Below, one piece after another: positions 42,534 to 51,797 of a stretch of 64,000 nucleotides of DNA (positions are counted from its first letter, which is position 1; the number at the start of each line of letters is the position of its first letter). The notes below the pieces were generated by a model that saw nothing but the letters and a program-made list of their open reading frames with translations, was not told the DNA's origin and did not search any database. The DNA is from Thermococcus sp. JdFR-02. Its GTDB lineage: Archaea; Methanobacteriota_B; Thermococci; Thermococcales; Thermococcaceae. Position numbers and translations under genes: made by a program. Where the stretch lies: contig MTLP01000012.1 in the NCBI GenBank assembly GCA_002009975.1, positions 62,001-126,000 of the forward strand. The letters run 5' to 3'.

Positions 42534-43427
42534 TTAGGGCATTTGTAGTGCAGAGTTTATTTCATCGATTATGTTCGTTTTTATAGTCTCTTCAAAGCTC
42601 ATAATTTCGAATGTGAAGTTTCTGTTAAACATTGTGGCTTTGAGGTACACTCTAACACTTACTTGACTAGATTCTCCCCTCTTTATATGCTCTACCCATA
42701 CTTTTGGAAGAAGGTCAAGTCTAATCACGCTTTTTACTTTTGCAGTTGCCGAACCTTTAGCCGGCATAACGATATTTTCAATAAGCTCTCCTTCTCCTAA
42801 TTTGTAGCCGTTTATCTTTACTTCGTAACCTATTCCAGAAACCGGTATCGGGAAGTCATTTGGATTGTACAACTCTATATCGCTGTATATTGTTAGGGAG
42901 TTATCTGTTATTGGACCCCATCTTGAAGTTACGCTCTTAACAGCGGGTGTTTTTATCAGATCTCCTTTGCTTTCACTCTGCATAGTTAATTTTGAAAGCA
43001 AGTCTGTATTTACTGGTTGAGAAAATTCTTTCTCAAGTAGTTTTACACCAAAAACAGCTGCAACGACTTTAATCCTGACTTCACTCTTTTCACCATTTTT
43101 TATATGGTTTTTTACAGCCTCTATAATCTTATAATTATCAATAACAAGCGCCCCATCAATTTTGTTGTTCATAAAACTTAGCTTTACATTTTCAGCCTTC
43201 CCTATTTCCACTCCACCCCATTCTACCGTTAACTCCTTTATGCTTGCAGATATAGGCAGTTTTTTATTTAAATAGACATGAAGTCGTAATTCTGTTGATT
43301 TCTCATCAATGTGTCCCCATTCAGCGCTTATTTGAGGCTGCAAATTAATCGCTGCATAGCCTAAGTACGCTATCCATAGTATTATCGCCAAGAAAGCCAA
43401 GAGTATTATCTTAAAAATACCTCTCAC
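42534..43427 (-). CDS. LEA-14-like (LEA type 2/WHy domain) membrane-anchored protein
   Basis: About 297 residues. One N-terminal membrane helix (about 5-25) is followed by two WHy-like beta domains (about 30-135 and 150-290). The second contains YNPNDFPIPVSGIGYEVKINGYKLGEG, the characteristic NPN-[FY]-P motif. Such proteins are associated with desiccation or stress protection in plants and archaea, but the archaeal role is unproven. GTG 43427 is preferred over the upstream GTG because GGTGG lies five bases before it. Confidence 0.85.
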   Translation of the reverse strand: MRGIFKIILLAFLAIILWIAYLGYAAINLQPQISAEWGHIDEKSTELRLHVYLNKKLPISASIKELTVEWGGVEIGKAENVKLSFMNNKIDGALVIDNYKIIEAVKNHIKNGEKSEVRIKVVAAVFGVKLLEKEFSQPVNTDLLSKLTMQSESKGDLIKTPAVKSVTSRWGPITDNSLTIYSDIELYNPNDFPIPVSGIGYEVKINGYKLGEGELIENIVMPAKGSATAKVKSVIRLDLLPKVWVEHIKRGESSQVSVRVYLKATMFNRNFTFEIMSFEETIKTNIIDEINSALQMP

Positions 43428-43502
43428 ATCTCCCACCTACTAGAGAGTTATGTTGTTGATGTTTAAACGTTTTTCTAAATCTAAGATTTTGGAAATATGC
43501 TG

Positions 43503-43997
43503 TTAAGATAACTGTGTGGTCATTGAGTTTAAATCTGAAATAAAGATTCGGAAAAAAGAAGGGGCAATTATGTCTCCATTTGGTGCAATTGCGAATGCTT
43601 TAAAGTTATCAACTCCAGTTCCCATAATCCCAAGAGGTGGATTTCCATGAAATTCAATTGCCCATTTAAGATTTCCCTGACTATCAAGCCTCGCAACTAA
43701 TGGAAGACCGTGAGCACTTATAATGACAATATCACCGTTTGGAGCAAGAGCTAATGAATCGGCTGGTATATCTTTTACCCAGTTTATACTTCCGTCTGGC
43801 TTGAGACTCATAAGAAAATTATCTGCTGCGACTATGATATTCTCATTTAGGGCAACGGCAACTCCTGTTATGCCATCGTGATAATTATCTTTACCATAAC
43901 TTCTAGCCCAATAATTTTGTGATATACTTGCAGCTTCCTCTAGAGAAACCAAGCTTCCAGTTAATAACAACAATATAACTAAGAGGTTTACTCTCAT
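43503..43997 (-). pseudogene. Truncated secreted beta-propeller (PQQ-like/NHL-like repeat) protein
   Basis: 164 residues from ATG 43997. Signal peptide about 1-23, then propeller-like repeats (WARSYGKDNYHDGITGVAVALNENIIVAA, LALAPNGDIVIIS, FAIAPNGDIIAPS). Related Thermococcales surface proteins with WAKTYGG and APNGDI repeats usually run several hundred residues and end in CGP-CTERM. This one stops after about two or three blades with no anchor, so it is probably the 5' remnant of a longer gene. No continuing fragment is seen in the short space to the next gene. Confidence 0.6.
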
Positions 43998-44389
43998 TTC
44001 AATCACTGCTACTTTATGATATGCCGTTGTATGTTAAATCCTTTATGGAGTTTAAGCTGATACTGTCTAGGATAAGTTCTGAGAGGTAGTCATTTTAAGT
44101 TTCTAAAATACTGTGAAAAATAGGAGAGAAAATGACAAGGGTCATTCTGTGTAAGATATTTTAAACTTTATAAAAATCATTATTGAAGAAACAAGATCCT
44201 ATTACAGAAGAAAATTCAAACAACACTATTATTCTCAATGGACTCAGCTACTGATAAGTTGTAGAAGGTATGACTCTCGGTTTAAAGCTCCGTCAGCAGG
44301 TATTACTGAATAGCTTCAGGAAGATGTCAACCTTATCTTGACAGCATCACAGTATCTCTGAGAAATTTGAAAGGTATAAAGGGAAAAGG
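43998..44389. other. Intergenic stretch without recognised gene
   Basis: These 392 bases hold no credible open frame. An AATGAC-AAGG-GTCATT hairpin occurs at 44131-44146, and TATA-like AT runs (TATTTTAAACTTTATAAAAAT) follow it. It may be decayed sequence left by the event that truncated the propeller gene, or the 3' side of the RND operon. Confidence 0.4.
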
Positions 44390-47104
44390 CTACTTTCTTT
44401 TCATGTACGTTACGATGACTGCAAGAGCAACTAAAGCTCCGACTCCTAAACCTAATGTCCTTAATCCTGTTTTTTGCTTTGTGTTCACTTTTATGGGTAC
44501 TTTTATCGAATCTTCGAAGATGTAAATGTTGTCATCACCATTCTCCTTATCACCAACTGCTCTAAGCCTGACTTGAATTGTGTACTCCTTTGGAATCGCA
44601 TCCTTGTTTATACTCAGCTCTATGACTCCTTCTCCGCTTTTTCCTGGATCGAGAGTTCCTATGTAGCCAGTTCTTTTAGTTAGTGTAAATGGTTGGCTGG
44701 CTTTAACGACTCCCTCAATAATAACATTTTCTGCTTGCTCTTCGCCAACGTTCTTAACTCTGACATAAACTTTGACATCTTTGCCCTGCATCGGTGTTTT
44801 GTCGAATCTAACGCCCTCAACTACTATCTTCGGCTTGCCGTTCACTATTATTGGAACAGTTAGGGTTATGTTCTTCGTTTCTCCCAGTGAATCTTTGTAA
44901 GTGATTTCAACTGGAATCTCGTAGGTTCCTCCTTTAATTCCATCTTTTACGTTGATTCTAAAGATAGCTTTAGCTGAATCTCCTTGCCTTAAAGTTCCAA
45001 GGTTTATTACCTGCTCGCTCGTCTCGCTTAGCTCGAATGGATCTTTAGGCTTTGGCTTAAGGAGAATATATCTCGCAGTTCCGCTTCCAATGTTCTCGAC
45101 TTCAAGACTTACTTCAACGTTGTTTGTTCCTGCCAAAACTCTGCTTGGGGAAGTTGAAACTTTTGAGATTATCAGTTCTTCCTTTCCAAGGACGTTGATA
45201 CCCATTAAGCGCTCATCGCTCACTTTCTCATCATCTGGAGTTGAGAGATACTCAATTCCTATTCTCAGTGGATAAACTCCGTTTTCCACTCTGTCATTAG
45301 CTTTTATGTGGAACTCCAATGTTACCTCCTGATTTGGAGCAACCACAGGGACATACTTTGAGTTGTCTTCACCAATTGGCAAAAACGCTTCAACGTTCCT
45401 CTTAGCTAGCTCTTGCATTATCTGGTTTAAGGCTGTTTGAAGGTTTTCACTTATAGCTTGGCTTCCTTGGATGGGCAAATTCTGAAGAGATGACAAATCA
45501 ACGTTCTTTATCTCTCTCTGAACTTCAGCTTTGTAGGCCAAAATCTTAAGCTCAAAGGCCCTCGCAGTTTCCTCTCCAACGTTTTTGATCTTAATCTTAA
45601 GCGTGAACTCATCTCCTGGCTCTATCTTTTTAGGCTCGAGCTCAACGCTCTCAATCTCTATGAATGCCTTTCTTCTCTCAAGAACTTGAACTGAGAACTC
45701 AAAGTTTTGGCTCATGCTTTCCTTTGCATCGCCGCTGTAGTAGGTGAGCTTTAGGATTAGAGGATAGCTTCCAGTCTTTGCGTTCTCAGAAACGTGGAGC
45801 TTGAACTTGTATTCGACTTCCCCATTTGCCCTTACAATGGCAGTGTAGTACTGATTTGGGCTGTTGCTTATTAATATAGCTTTCTCAGGCGAAACTTTTG
45901 GAAGTTGTGATGAATCTTGAATGTTCGGAGTTATAACCGGCTCAAGAGTTACCAAAACATTCTTAGCTTTCTCTCCACCAACGTTCCTGAGCTTCACTTT
46001 AACTTCAAAGTCCTCTCCGGGATAAACAACATCTGGCTTTTCAATGCTCTCAATTACAAAGGTTGCATCACTTTCCCTTGCAACGGTAATTCCAGCGTAG
46101 TTGAAGCTCTGCATCTGCTGCAAGCTTTCTCCCATTCCAACTGAATAGATTACAGTTACATAAACCGGATAAATGCCTGGAGCAGCATTCTCATTGACTT
46201 TAAATTTAAACTCGAGTGTTTTCTCTTCCTTTCCTTCGAGATACTCTATATACTTCGTTGCAGTATCGACAGGCATTAAAAGACTTTGAACGGCACCACT
46301 TTGAGTTAAAGCTTGAGCTAAAGCGTTGCTTGAACTTCCTTGCTCTTCCGCACTCATGCTCATTGGCATCGGGGAAACTATAACATTGATGTATCTCGCT
46401 TTTAAAGCACCTTCGTTCTTCAGGTGAACCTTTATCGTAACTTCATCGCCAGGATTGACGCTCTTTGGCATTTCTATGCTGGTTGTTATGAAAGCGGGTA
46501 GCGTTGATGCTTTCCACTCCTGAGGTCCGCTTATGCTGAGCTTTGCACCGTTTGGGTATATCTGAAGAGCTGTGATTGTGACTTTCTCACCATGAACATC
46601 AAGCTCAATCGTCTCGTTTTCACTTATGTAGTTGTACTTTATCTGAACGTTGACCAAATCCTGAGGAGTCAAACCGAGTTCTGGATGTGCTTGAATGGTT
46701 GCGAGTATTGCGTTAAATATTTCTTCCTCGCTTGCTGTTTGTAGCCATTGATAGAATGCTAACTGGTCTTGTGGATCTGTCATATTGTAGCCAAGCGTTT
46801 CTCCCATTAAGGTTAAGAAGGTTTGGTTGCTGAGCAGGCTCTGAATTAAAGCTGTATTTGGAGTCATTACTGGAGTTGCGACGTTGTTTATGACCTTGCC
46901 ATCCTTAGTTATAACTATTAAAGCTTGATATATGCCGTTTAGGTAGTTCTTCTGTACATCTGCCACCGTTATCACTAACGGACCAACGAGGAGGTACTCC
47001 CCTTTATCCAAATAACCTTCAAAGAGCAATGTATCTTGAGCCAAAACTACGTTAAAGAGGCTCGAAATAAGCAAAAGACCGATTAAAATTCCCGTTTTTT
47101 TCAT
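44390..47104 (-). CDS. Secreted, membrane-tethered multi-domain protein (COG1361-like) of the RND operon
   Basis: 904 residues. Signal peptide about 1-22 and an N-terminal beta domain (LLFEGYLDKGEYLLVGPLVITVADV) to about 200. Then six or so Ig/NEW3-like repeats follow, with motifs such as NVGEETARAFELKI, NIGSGTARYILLKP and NVGEEQAENVIIEG. A C-terminal helix and KRK tail (about 880-904) close the protein. Its start overlaps the RND gene stop by four bases (ATGA), so the two are made together. It is likely the extracytoplasmic partner of the exporter. Binding target unknown. Confidence 0.83.
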   Translation of the reverse strand: MKKTGILIGLLLISSLFNVVLAQDTLLFEGYLDKGEYLLVGPLVITVADVQKNYLNGIYQALIVITKDGKVINNVATPVMTPNTALIQSLLSNQTFLTLMGETLGYNMTDPQDQLAFYQWLQTASEEEIFNAILATIQAHPELGLTPQDLVNVQIKYNYISENETIELDVHGEKVTITALQIYPNGAKLSISGPQEWKASTLPAFITTSIEMPKSVNPGDEVTIKVHLKNEGALKARYINVIVSPMPMSMSAEEQGSSSNALAQALTQSGAVQSLLMPVDTATKYIEYLEGKEEKTLEFKFKVNENAAPGIYPVYVTVIYSVGMGESLQQMQSFNYAGITVARESDATFVIESIEKPDVVYPGEDFEVKVKLRNVGGEKAKNVLVTLEPVITPNIQDSSQLPKVSPEKAILISNSPNQYYTAIVRANGEVEYKFKLHVSENAKTGSYPLILKLTYYSGDAKESMSQNFEFSVQVLERRKAFIEIESVELEPKKIEPGDEFTLKIKIKNVGEETARAFELKILAYKAEVQREIKNVDLSSLQNLPIQGSQAISENLQTALNQIMQELAKRNVEAFLPIGEDNSKYVPVVAPNQEVTLEFHIKANDRVENGVYPLRIGIEYLSTPDDEKVSDERLMGINVLGKEELIISKVSTSPSRVLAGTNNVEVSLEVENIGSGTARYILLKPKPKDPFELSETSEQVINLGTLRQGDSAKAIFRINVKDGIKGGTYEIPVEITYKDSLGETKNITLTVPIIVNGKPKIVVEGVRFDKTPMQGKDVKVYVRVKNVGEEQAENVIIEGVVKASQPFTLTKRTGYIGTLDPGKSGEGVIELSINKDAIPKEYTIQVRLRAVGDKENGDDNIYIFEDSIKVPIKVNTKQKTGLRTLGLGVGALVALAVIVTYMKRK

Positions 47105-49353
47105 TCTTCACCACCTCTAAGCCTTTTTCCATAAAATATCTGCAGTAAAGCAGGGGTAACAAGGAAAGCAGCGAACATTGAGGAAAATATGCCAACAGCC
47201 AAAGTTTTTCCTAAATCGTGGATTGGAGTTAGCTGGCCAACTAGCAGGGCCAAAAATCCACCAGCAGTTGTTAGACCACCGATCAAGATTCCAGGACCAA
47301 CGCTTTTGACAGCAGTAACTATTGGGTGCGGATTTCCTTCATTTAGTTCTTCCATGAATCTGTGAGTTAGATGCATTCCGTAGTCCACTCCTAAACCTAC
47401 AATCATTGAGATAATTCCAGCCAGTGTTTGGCTGAATGGAATTCCAACCCAGCCCATGTAGCCGACAGTCCACAGTGCACCAAGGAACATTGGCATTGCC
47501 ATCGCTACTGAGAGCTTTGCGTTTCTAAAGAGTAGAATGACTATAAGAAGCACAAAGAGCGTTCCGTAGGTTGAGATTTTACCGAGTTCTTGGTTCGTTA
47601 AGTCATCCAAGACATAGCTCAAATAAGTCTCTCCAGCCAGAGAAACCTGTACTCCTGGTGGAAAGTCGGCATTTTCAACTTCATTCTCAAAATACTTCAT
47701 TATTCTCCTAAACTGCTCTTGAGTAACTCCCATGAAGTTTCCTTTGAACCGAATTACTGCCATTGAATAATCCGAGTTCACTAAGCCCTGCCCTTGATAT
47801 TCCTCCAGAGCTTTCTTTATCTTCTCCTTATCATTGGGAATGTAGCCGTACTTCTGAATCACAATGTCAGCGATGCTGTTAGCTTCAAAGACGTTGTTGT
47901 AGTAAGAATCTGCTTTAACGCTCTGCTCAAAGCGGTAAATAGCTCTAACAACACTTGAATCTCTAACGTCATCTGCTTTCACCAAAATATCTACTTCATC
48001 TTGACCTCCGAATTCATACCTAACGTCTTTCATTACCTCTATCTCTGGTATCCCCGCTGGAATCATCTTCTCAAGCCTGACCTCAGTAGTTACTTTGGTT
48101 AAGCCGTACCCAAAAAACAGAGTCACAACAAGTACTAATGCCAAGAAGCTCTTTGGATGATCTCTAACTATTCTTCCAAGGCTTTCAAAAACCCTAGCTA
48201 CAACTCCTGAATGAGCTCTAATCTCTGGAATCTCATAATGACCAGTGAACTTTTTCCTTAAGTCCTCCTCCAGAATTATGATCGCTGGAGTTATCACCAC
48301 AGCATTCAATGCCGCTAAGCTCAAACCCATTATTAAAGCAACACTTAACCTCTGCAGTGAGGGCAATATGGAGAGGCTTAACGCTGCAAATCCAGCTATG
48401 GTTGTCAACGCAGCCCCAAGCAGAGCTTTACCTGTTTCAGTTATGGCTTCTTCAGCTGCATTTTCAATGCTCCTTCCCTTCTTTCTCTCTTCGTAATATC
48501 TGTTCGTTACGTGAACACCATAATCAATACCCATACCTATCAGCATAGCACCGACGGTTGTAGTTGCCATGTCAAGGGGAATTCCCAAAAGCCCCATAAA
48601 TCCGAGAGTCATTATAACCCCAAAGATGAGGGGAATAAGGGGAACTGCTGCTTTTATTGGAGAGCGATAGAAGTAGAGCAGTATCAAAACGACAATCAGA
48701 AAAGCAACTCCCATAGTTTTATTTAAATCGCTCTGCAAAAGCTTCAAAAGTCTATAGGCAATTCCAACAGTTCCAGTTTGAACAACTTCAACGTTTTTAG
48801 GAAACTTTACTTCATTAATGTCCTCTTGGAGTTCTTCATAAACCCTCTGCAGGACTTTAGAATCCTTTTCTCTGTTTAAGGTCACCACTATCATCGTTGT
48901 TCTATAATCAGAGCTTATCAATCCTTGTTTAGCTTCCTCAGGGAGCATGTTCAGAACGAGCCGCACTTCATCTTCGTTTTCTGGCAATCGTCCAAGAGTT
49001 TGAACGTAGATGTCGGCTATGCTTATTGTGCCCGTTACATATTCATGCTCTCTAAGCCTCTGCTCAAGCTCGTAGATTGCTTGGATTACTTGCGGATCCC
49101 TTATGTCATAAACGCCCCCTTCCTCTATGCTGTTAACCTTCACTATAATTATGGCAACATCTCCGCTTTGGAATTCATCTTGAAGTGCATAATAGTCTTT
49201 CACTGCCCTTAAGTCTTCAGGAAGCTGTTTAGATAGATCACTCTCAAAGCTGAGCTTTGTCATGCCGTAGAATGAAAGGATGAGCAAGAATACCGCAATT
49301 AAACCGAAGGTGACTCTGTACTCGACGATGATCTTTGATAATTTTTTGAGCAT
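47101..49353 (-). CDS. RND superfamily exporter (MMPL/HpnN-like)
   Basis: 750 residues with twelve predicted helices in two halves. Each half has one helix, an extracytoplasmic domain of about 170-200 residues and five more helices. The GMGIDYGVHVTNRYYEE and GLGVDYGMHLTHRFMEE segments (proton-relay aspartates in helix 4 and 10) are the hallmark of the MMPL/hopanoid-exporter group. In archaea the cargo is presumably lipidic, or surface-protein related given the fused operon with a COG1361 protein. ATG 49353 follows GGGGGGA. The promoter contains a 24-base palindrome. Confidence 0.92.
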   Translation of the reverse strand: MLKKLSKIIVEYRVTFGLIAVFLLILSFYGMTKLSFESDLSKQLPEDLRAVKDYYALQDEFQSGDVAIIIVKVNSIEEGGVYDIRDPQVIQAIYELEQRLREHEYVTGTISIADIYVQTLGRLPENEDEVRLVLNMLPEEAKQGLISSDYRTTMIVVTLNREKDSKVLQRVYEELQEDINEVKFPKNVEVVQTGTVGIAYRLLKLLQSDLNKTMGVAFLIVVLILLYFYRSPIKAAVPLIPLIFGVIMTLGFMGLLGIPLDMATTTVGAMLIGMGIDYGVHVTNRYYEERKKGRSIENAAEEAITETGKALLGAALTTIAGFAALSLSILPSLQRLSVALIMGLSLAALNAVVITPAIIILEEDLRKKFTGHYEIPEIRAHSGVVARVFESLGRIVRDHPKSFLALVLVVTLFFGYGLTKVTTEVRLEKMIPAGIPEIEVMKDVRYEFGGQDEVDILVKADDVRDSSVVRAIYRFEQSVKADSYYNNVFEANSIADIVIQKYGYIPNDKEKIKKALEEYQGQGLVNSDYSMAVIRFKGNFMGVTQEQFRRIMKYFENEVENADFPPGVQVSLAGETYLSYVLDDLTNQELGKISTYGTLFVLLIVILLFRNAKLSVAMAMPMFLGALWTVGYMGWVGIPFSQTLAGIISMIVGLGVDYGMHLTHRFMEELNEGNPHPIVTAVKSVGPGILIGGLTTAGGFLALLVGQLTPIHDLGKTLAVGIFSSMFAAFLVTPALLQIFYGKRLRGGEE

Positions 49354-49365
49354 TTCAATCCCCCC

Positions 49366-49389
49366 AACTTTCGGAAATTTCCGAAAGTT
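49366..49389. promoter_or_regulatory. 24-base perfect palindrome, operator between RND operon and regulator genes
   Basis: The half-site is AACTTTCGGAAA followed without gap by its exact reverse complement. On the minus strand the TATA box (AATTATAAAA, 49388-49397) ends at the palindrome, which then covers the region down to the expected start site. On the plus strand the same TATA follows CCGAAAG as a BRE for the Lrp-like/GbsR-like pair. Binding of a dimer would block both directions. The GbsR-like protein encoded next to it is the natural candidate. Confidence 0.8.
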
Positions 49390-49442
49390 TTATAATTAAG
49401 AAAGCTTAAAAATCTTTTGGTACAACATTAGGAGATTTAAAA

Positions 49443-49670
49443 ATGATAGCCTTCATCCTCATTACAACCCAAAACGGGAAGGAGAATGAAACTGCAGAAA
49501 ATCTCAAGAAAATTCCAGAGGTTAAAGAGGCATACGCCCTCTATGGGGACTATGATGCCATTGCCAAAGTGGAAGTTGAAAGTTTGCAAAGATTAAGCGA
49601 GCTTAGAAACGAAATCTTAAAAGAGAATAAGGGCATTTTATATACCGAAACTCTAATCTGTGCGAGGTGA
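49443..49670 (+). CDS. Stand-alone Lrp-type ligand-binding (RAM) domain protein
   Basis: 75 residues consisting only of the RAM/AsnC effector domain (MIAFILITTQNGKENETAENL, then ALYGDYDAIAKVEV). There is no DNA-binding helix. Such proteins act as ligand-binding modulators that may form mixed oligomers with full Lrp proteins. It precedes the GbsR-like gene with the stop overlapping that gene's ribosome site. ATG 49443 has AGGAG upstream. Confidence 0.85.
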   Translation: MIAFILITTQNGKENETAENLKKIPEVKEAYALYGDYDAIAKVEVESLQRLSELRNEILKENKGILYTETLICAR

Positions 49671-49675
49671 TTGTG

Positions 49676-50203
49676 TTGGGAATTGAAGAGGCAAGAAGAA
49701 TTATAATGAACCACTTTGCAAATGCCGCAAGAAGATTCGGATTGAGTGAGCTTTATGGATACATTTACGGTGTCCTGTTTTTTGCAGATGAACCATTAAG
49801 CCTAGGTGAAATTGCAGAGAAAACTAGATATTCTCTTTCTCACGTTAGTTCTGCTTTAAAGCTCCTCGAAAGTGTCGGGTTAGTTACAAGAGTTAAAAAG
49901 CCGGGAGATAAAAAGGCATACTTTACAGCAATAAAAAATCTAAAAGAATGGAGAAAGGCCGCATATTATAACAAGCTTCTTGAAGATGTCCAACAAACAA
50001 GAATAAATGTTCAAAAAGCTCTTGAAGAAATCAAGGATGATAAAAGTGAAGAAGCACAAAAAATACGAGAAAAACTTAAATTCATGCTTAAACGGAACGA
50101 AATAACTGAAAGAATTATAAAGCTGATTATAAGGAGCGATGAAGAGAAGCTCCTCGAAAAACTAATCCACTGCCTAGATGAACTTGAAAAGGAAAGAACT
50201 TAA
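49676..50203 (+). CDS. GbsR/MarR-like transcriptional regulator
   Basis: About 175 residues. Winged HTH at about 30-95 (LGEIAEKTRYSLSHVSSALKLLESVGLVTRVKKPGDKKAYF), followed by a long helical dimerisation region (about 105-175) rich in charged residues. This matches the COG1510 (GbsR) group. The start is uncertain: TTG 49676 lies five bases after GAGGTGA, while GTG 49667 is within that site. It is divergent from the RND operon across the 24-base palindrome, so it probably represses both transcripts. Confidence 0.84.
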   Translation: MGIEEARRIIMNHFANAARRFGLSELYGYIYGVLFFADEPLSLGEIAEKTRYSLSHVSSALKLLESVGLVTRVKKPGDKKAYFTAIKNLKEWRKAAYYNKLLEDVQQTRINVQKALEEIKDDKSEEAQKIREKLKFMLKRNEITERIIKLIIRSDEEKLLEKLIHCLDELEKERT

Positions 50204-50237
50204 AAAGGAAAGCAAGTAAACCAATGCAGGTGATCAA

Positions 50238-50744
50238 ATGAACCCTTTAGTAGAGGCACTGTGGTACATACTACCAGCGTATTTTGCTAACTCCTCCCCG
50301 GTACTTTTTAAAGGAAAAACTCCTATGGATTTTGGAAAAAATTTCATTGATGGGAAGAGAATTCTGGGAAATGGAAAAACGTGGAGAGGATTTTTTGGTG
50401 GTTTGTCTGTTGGAGTGCTAATTTCTTGTGTACAATACCAAATAATTCCTTCTTATTACGGCTCTTTTGAGACTGCTCTTAAGCTTGGCTTTGCCCTCTC
50501 TTTTGGCGCACTTTTAGGAGACATAATAGGAAGTTTCATAAAGAGAAGGGCTAATTTACCTCAAGGTTACCCTGCAATAGGATTGGATCAGCTGGGCTTT
50601 TTAATAACCGCTTTGATTTTAGGGTATAATGTAAAAGCTCTCTCAACAGCTCAGGTTCTCTTTTTGTTAGCTGTAACTCCATTTATCCATTGGGGAGCCA
50701 ATATCTTTGCTTATAAGATGGGGTGGAAAAACGTCCCTTGGTGA
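50238..50744 (+). CDS. carS: CDP-archaeol synthase
   Basis: 168 residues with four or five membrane helices. It activates unsaturated archaeol with CTP for phospholipid head-group attachment. The motif GNGKTWRGFFGG in the first loop and GDIIGSFIKRRANLPQGYPAIGLDQ (metal- and CTP-binding) are the CarS signature. Length fits the family. ATG 50238 is preceded by AGGTGATCAA. It follows the GbsR gene closely on the same strand and may be read from it in part. Confidence 0.94.
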   Translation: MNPLVEALWYILPAYFANSSPVLFKGKTPMDFGKNFIDGKRILGNGKTWRGFFGGLSVGVLISCVQYQIIPSYYGSFETALKLGFALSFGALLGDIIGSFIKRRANLPQGYPAIGLDQLGFLITALILGYNVKALSTAQVLFLLAVTPFIHWGANIFAYKMGWKNVPW

Positions 50745-50814
50745 TTTAACATTTCTATTTACTTCTGCGGAAAAATTATAAAAAATTGTTGAGAGCTTTT
50801 ACATGGTGATGTGT

Positions 50815-51078
50815 GTGAGAGTGAAGGTTAGATATTTTGCCCGCTTTAGAGATATTGCTGGAGTTTCAGAGGAAGAGTTTGATATTCCAGATGATGCTAA
50901 AGTGAAGGACTTAATTGAATTAATTAAAAAGAAGCACCCCAAGTTTAATGACGAAATTTTTGAACAAAATGAAGAAGCTGATGTGAATGTTTCTAAGAAT
51001 GGTAGATACGTGGATTTTGACGAAGAACTAAGGGAAGGAGATATTATTGCACTTTTCCCACCAGTGAGCGGTGGTTAG
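50815..51078 (+). CDS. MoaD/SAMP-like ubiquitin-fold sulfur carrier protein
   Basis: About 87 residues, starting at GTG 50815 (GGTGA five bases upstream; the ATGs at 50803 and 50809 fall in or before that site). The protein has the beta-grasp pattern VKVRYFARFRDIAG and ends in PPVSGG, the di-glycine tail that is adenylated and thiocarboxylated. It serves either molybdopterin synthase (with the MoaE at 53858) or archaeal SAMP protein conjugation/tRNA thiolation. The E1-like gene follows with two bases between the stop and its ATG. Confidence 0.9.
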   Translation: MRVKVRYFARFRDIAGVSEEEFDIPDDAKVKDLIELIKKKHPKFNDEIFEQNEEADVNVSKNGRYVDFDEELREGDIIALFPPVSGG

Positions 51079-51079
51079 G

Positions 51080-51778
51080 ATGCTAAGCGAGAAGGAACTG
51101 GAGAGATATGATAGACAAATAAGAATTTTTGGCATTGAGGGCCAGGAGAAGCTTAAAAAAGCAAAGGTTGCTGTTGTTGGGATTGGTGGACTTGGTAGTC
51201 CAGTGGCTTATTATCTTACAGCGGCTGGTATAGGAGAGATCTTACTTATCGATGAACAAATTCCTGAGTTAAGTAATTTGAATAGACAAATCCTCCATTG
51301 GGAAGAAGATTTGGACAAAACCCCAAAATCTTTATCTGCAAAACGGAAGCTTGAAAAGTTAAACTCTGATGTAAAAATTGAAGCTTTTGTTGGAAAACTC
51401 ACAAGAGAGAACATTGAAGATGTTTTGAAAGATGTTGATGTGATTGTTGACTGCTTGGACAATTTCGAGACAAGGTATCTGCTTGATGAGTTTGCACATA
51501 AAAAGGGAGTTCCTTTGGTTCATGCTGCAGTTGAAGGTCTTCATGGTCAAGCTACAACTATAATCCCTGAAAAAACAAAGTCTTTGAGGGAAATATTCCC
51601 AATTCCTCCAAAGAAAAAGGAGAAGTTCCCAATACTTGGAGCAACAGCGGGGGTAATGGGAACCATTCAAGCCGCTGAGGTGATTAAGCTTATAACTGGA
51701 TGTGGGGAACCTTTAGCAAATAAACTTTTGGTGATTGATTTAGCTCACAATGCTTTTGAGATAATTGAGCTTAAATAA
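51080..51778 (+). CDS. E1-like adenylyltransferase (ThiF/MoeB/HesA family), lacking zinc and catalytic cysteines
   Basis: 232 residues from ATG 51080. The Rossmann P-loop VVGIGGLGSP, the arginine in DRQIRIFG, SNLNRQILH and the DCLDNFETR motif are intact, so ATP-dependent adenylation of the MoaD-like partner is expected. Unlike MoeB/ThiF with CxxC zinc pairs and a C in the CAxxGVLG loop, this protein has only C125 and C208; the loop reads ILGATAGVMG. It should therefore adenylate but not form a covalent E1 thioester. It directly follows the MoaD-like gene. Confidence 0.88.
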   Translation: MLSEKELERYDRQIRIFGIEGQEKLKKAKVAVVGIGGLGSPVAYYLTAAGIGEILLIDEQIPELSNLNRQILHWEEDLDKTPKSLSAKRKLEKLNSDVKIEAFVGKLTRENIEDVLKDVDVIVDCLDNFETRYLLDEFAHKKGVPLVHAAVEGLHGQATTIIPEKTKSLREIFPIPPKKKEKFPILGATAGVMGTIQAAEVIKLITGCGEPLANKLLVIDLAHNAFEIIELK

Positions 51779-51797
51779 AACGAAATTTTTCTATTAG

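Noticed and set aside
44131-44146. Hairpin AATGAC-AAGG-GTCATT as a small RNA gene or terminator
   Set aside because: Six base pairs only, no promoter or T-run at fixed distance; too little to support a gene.
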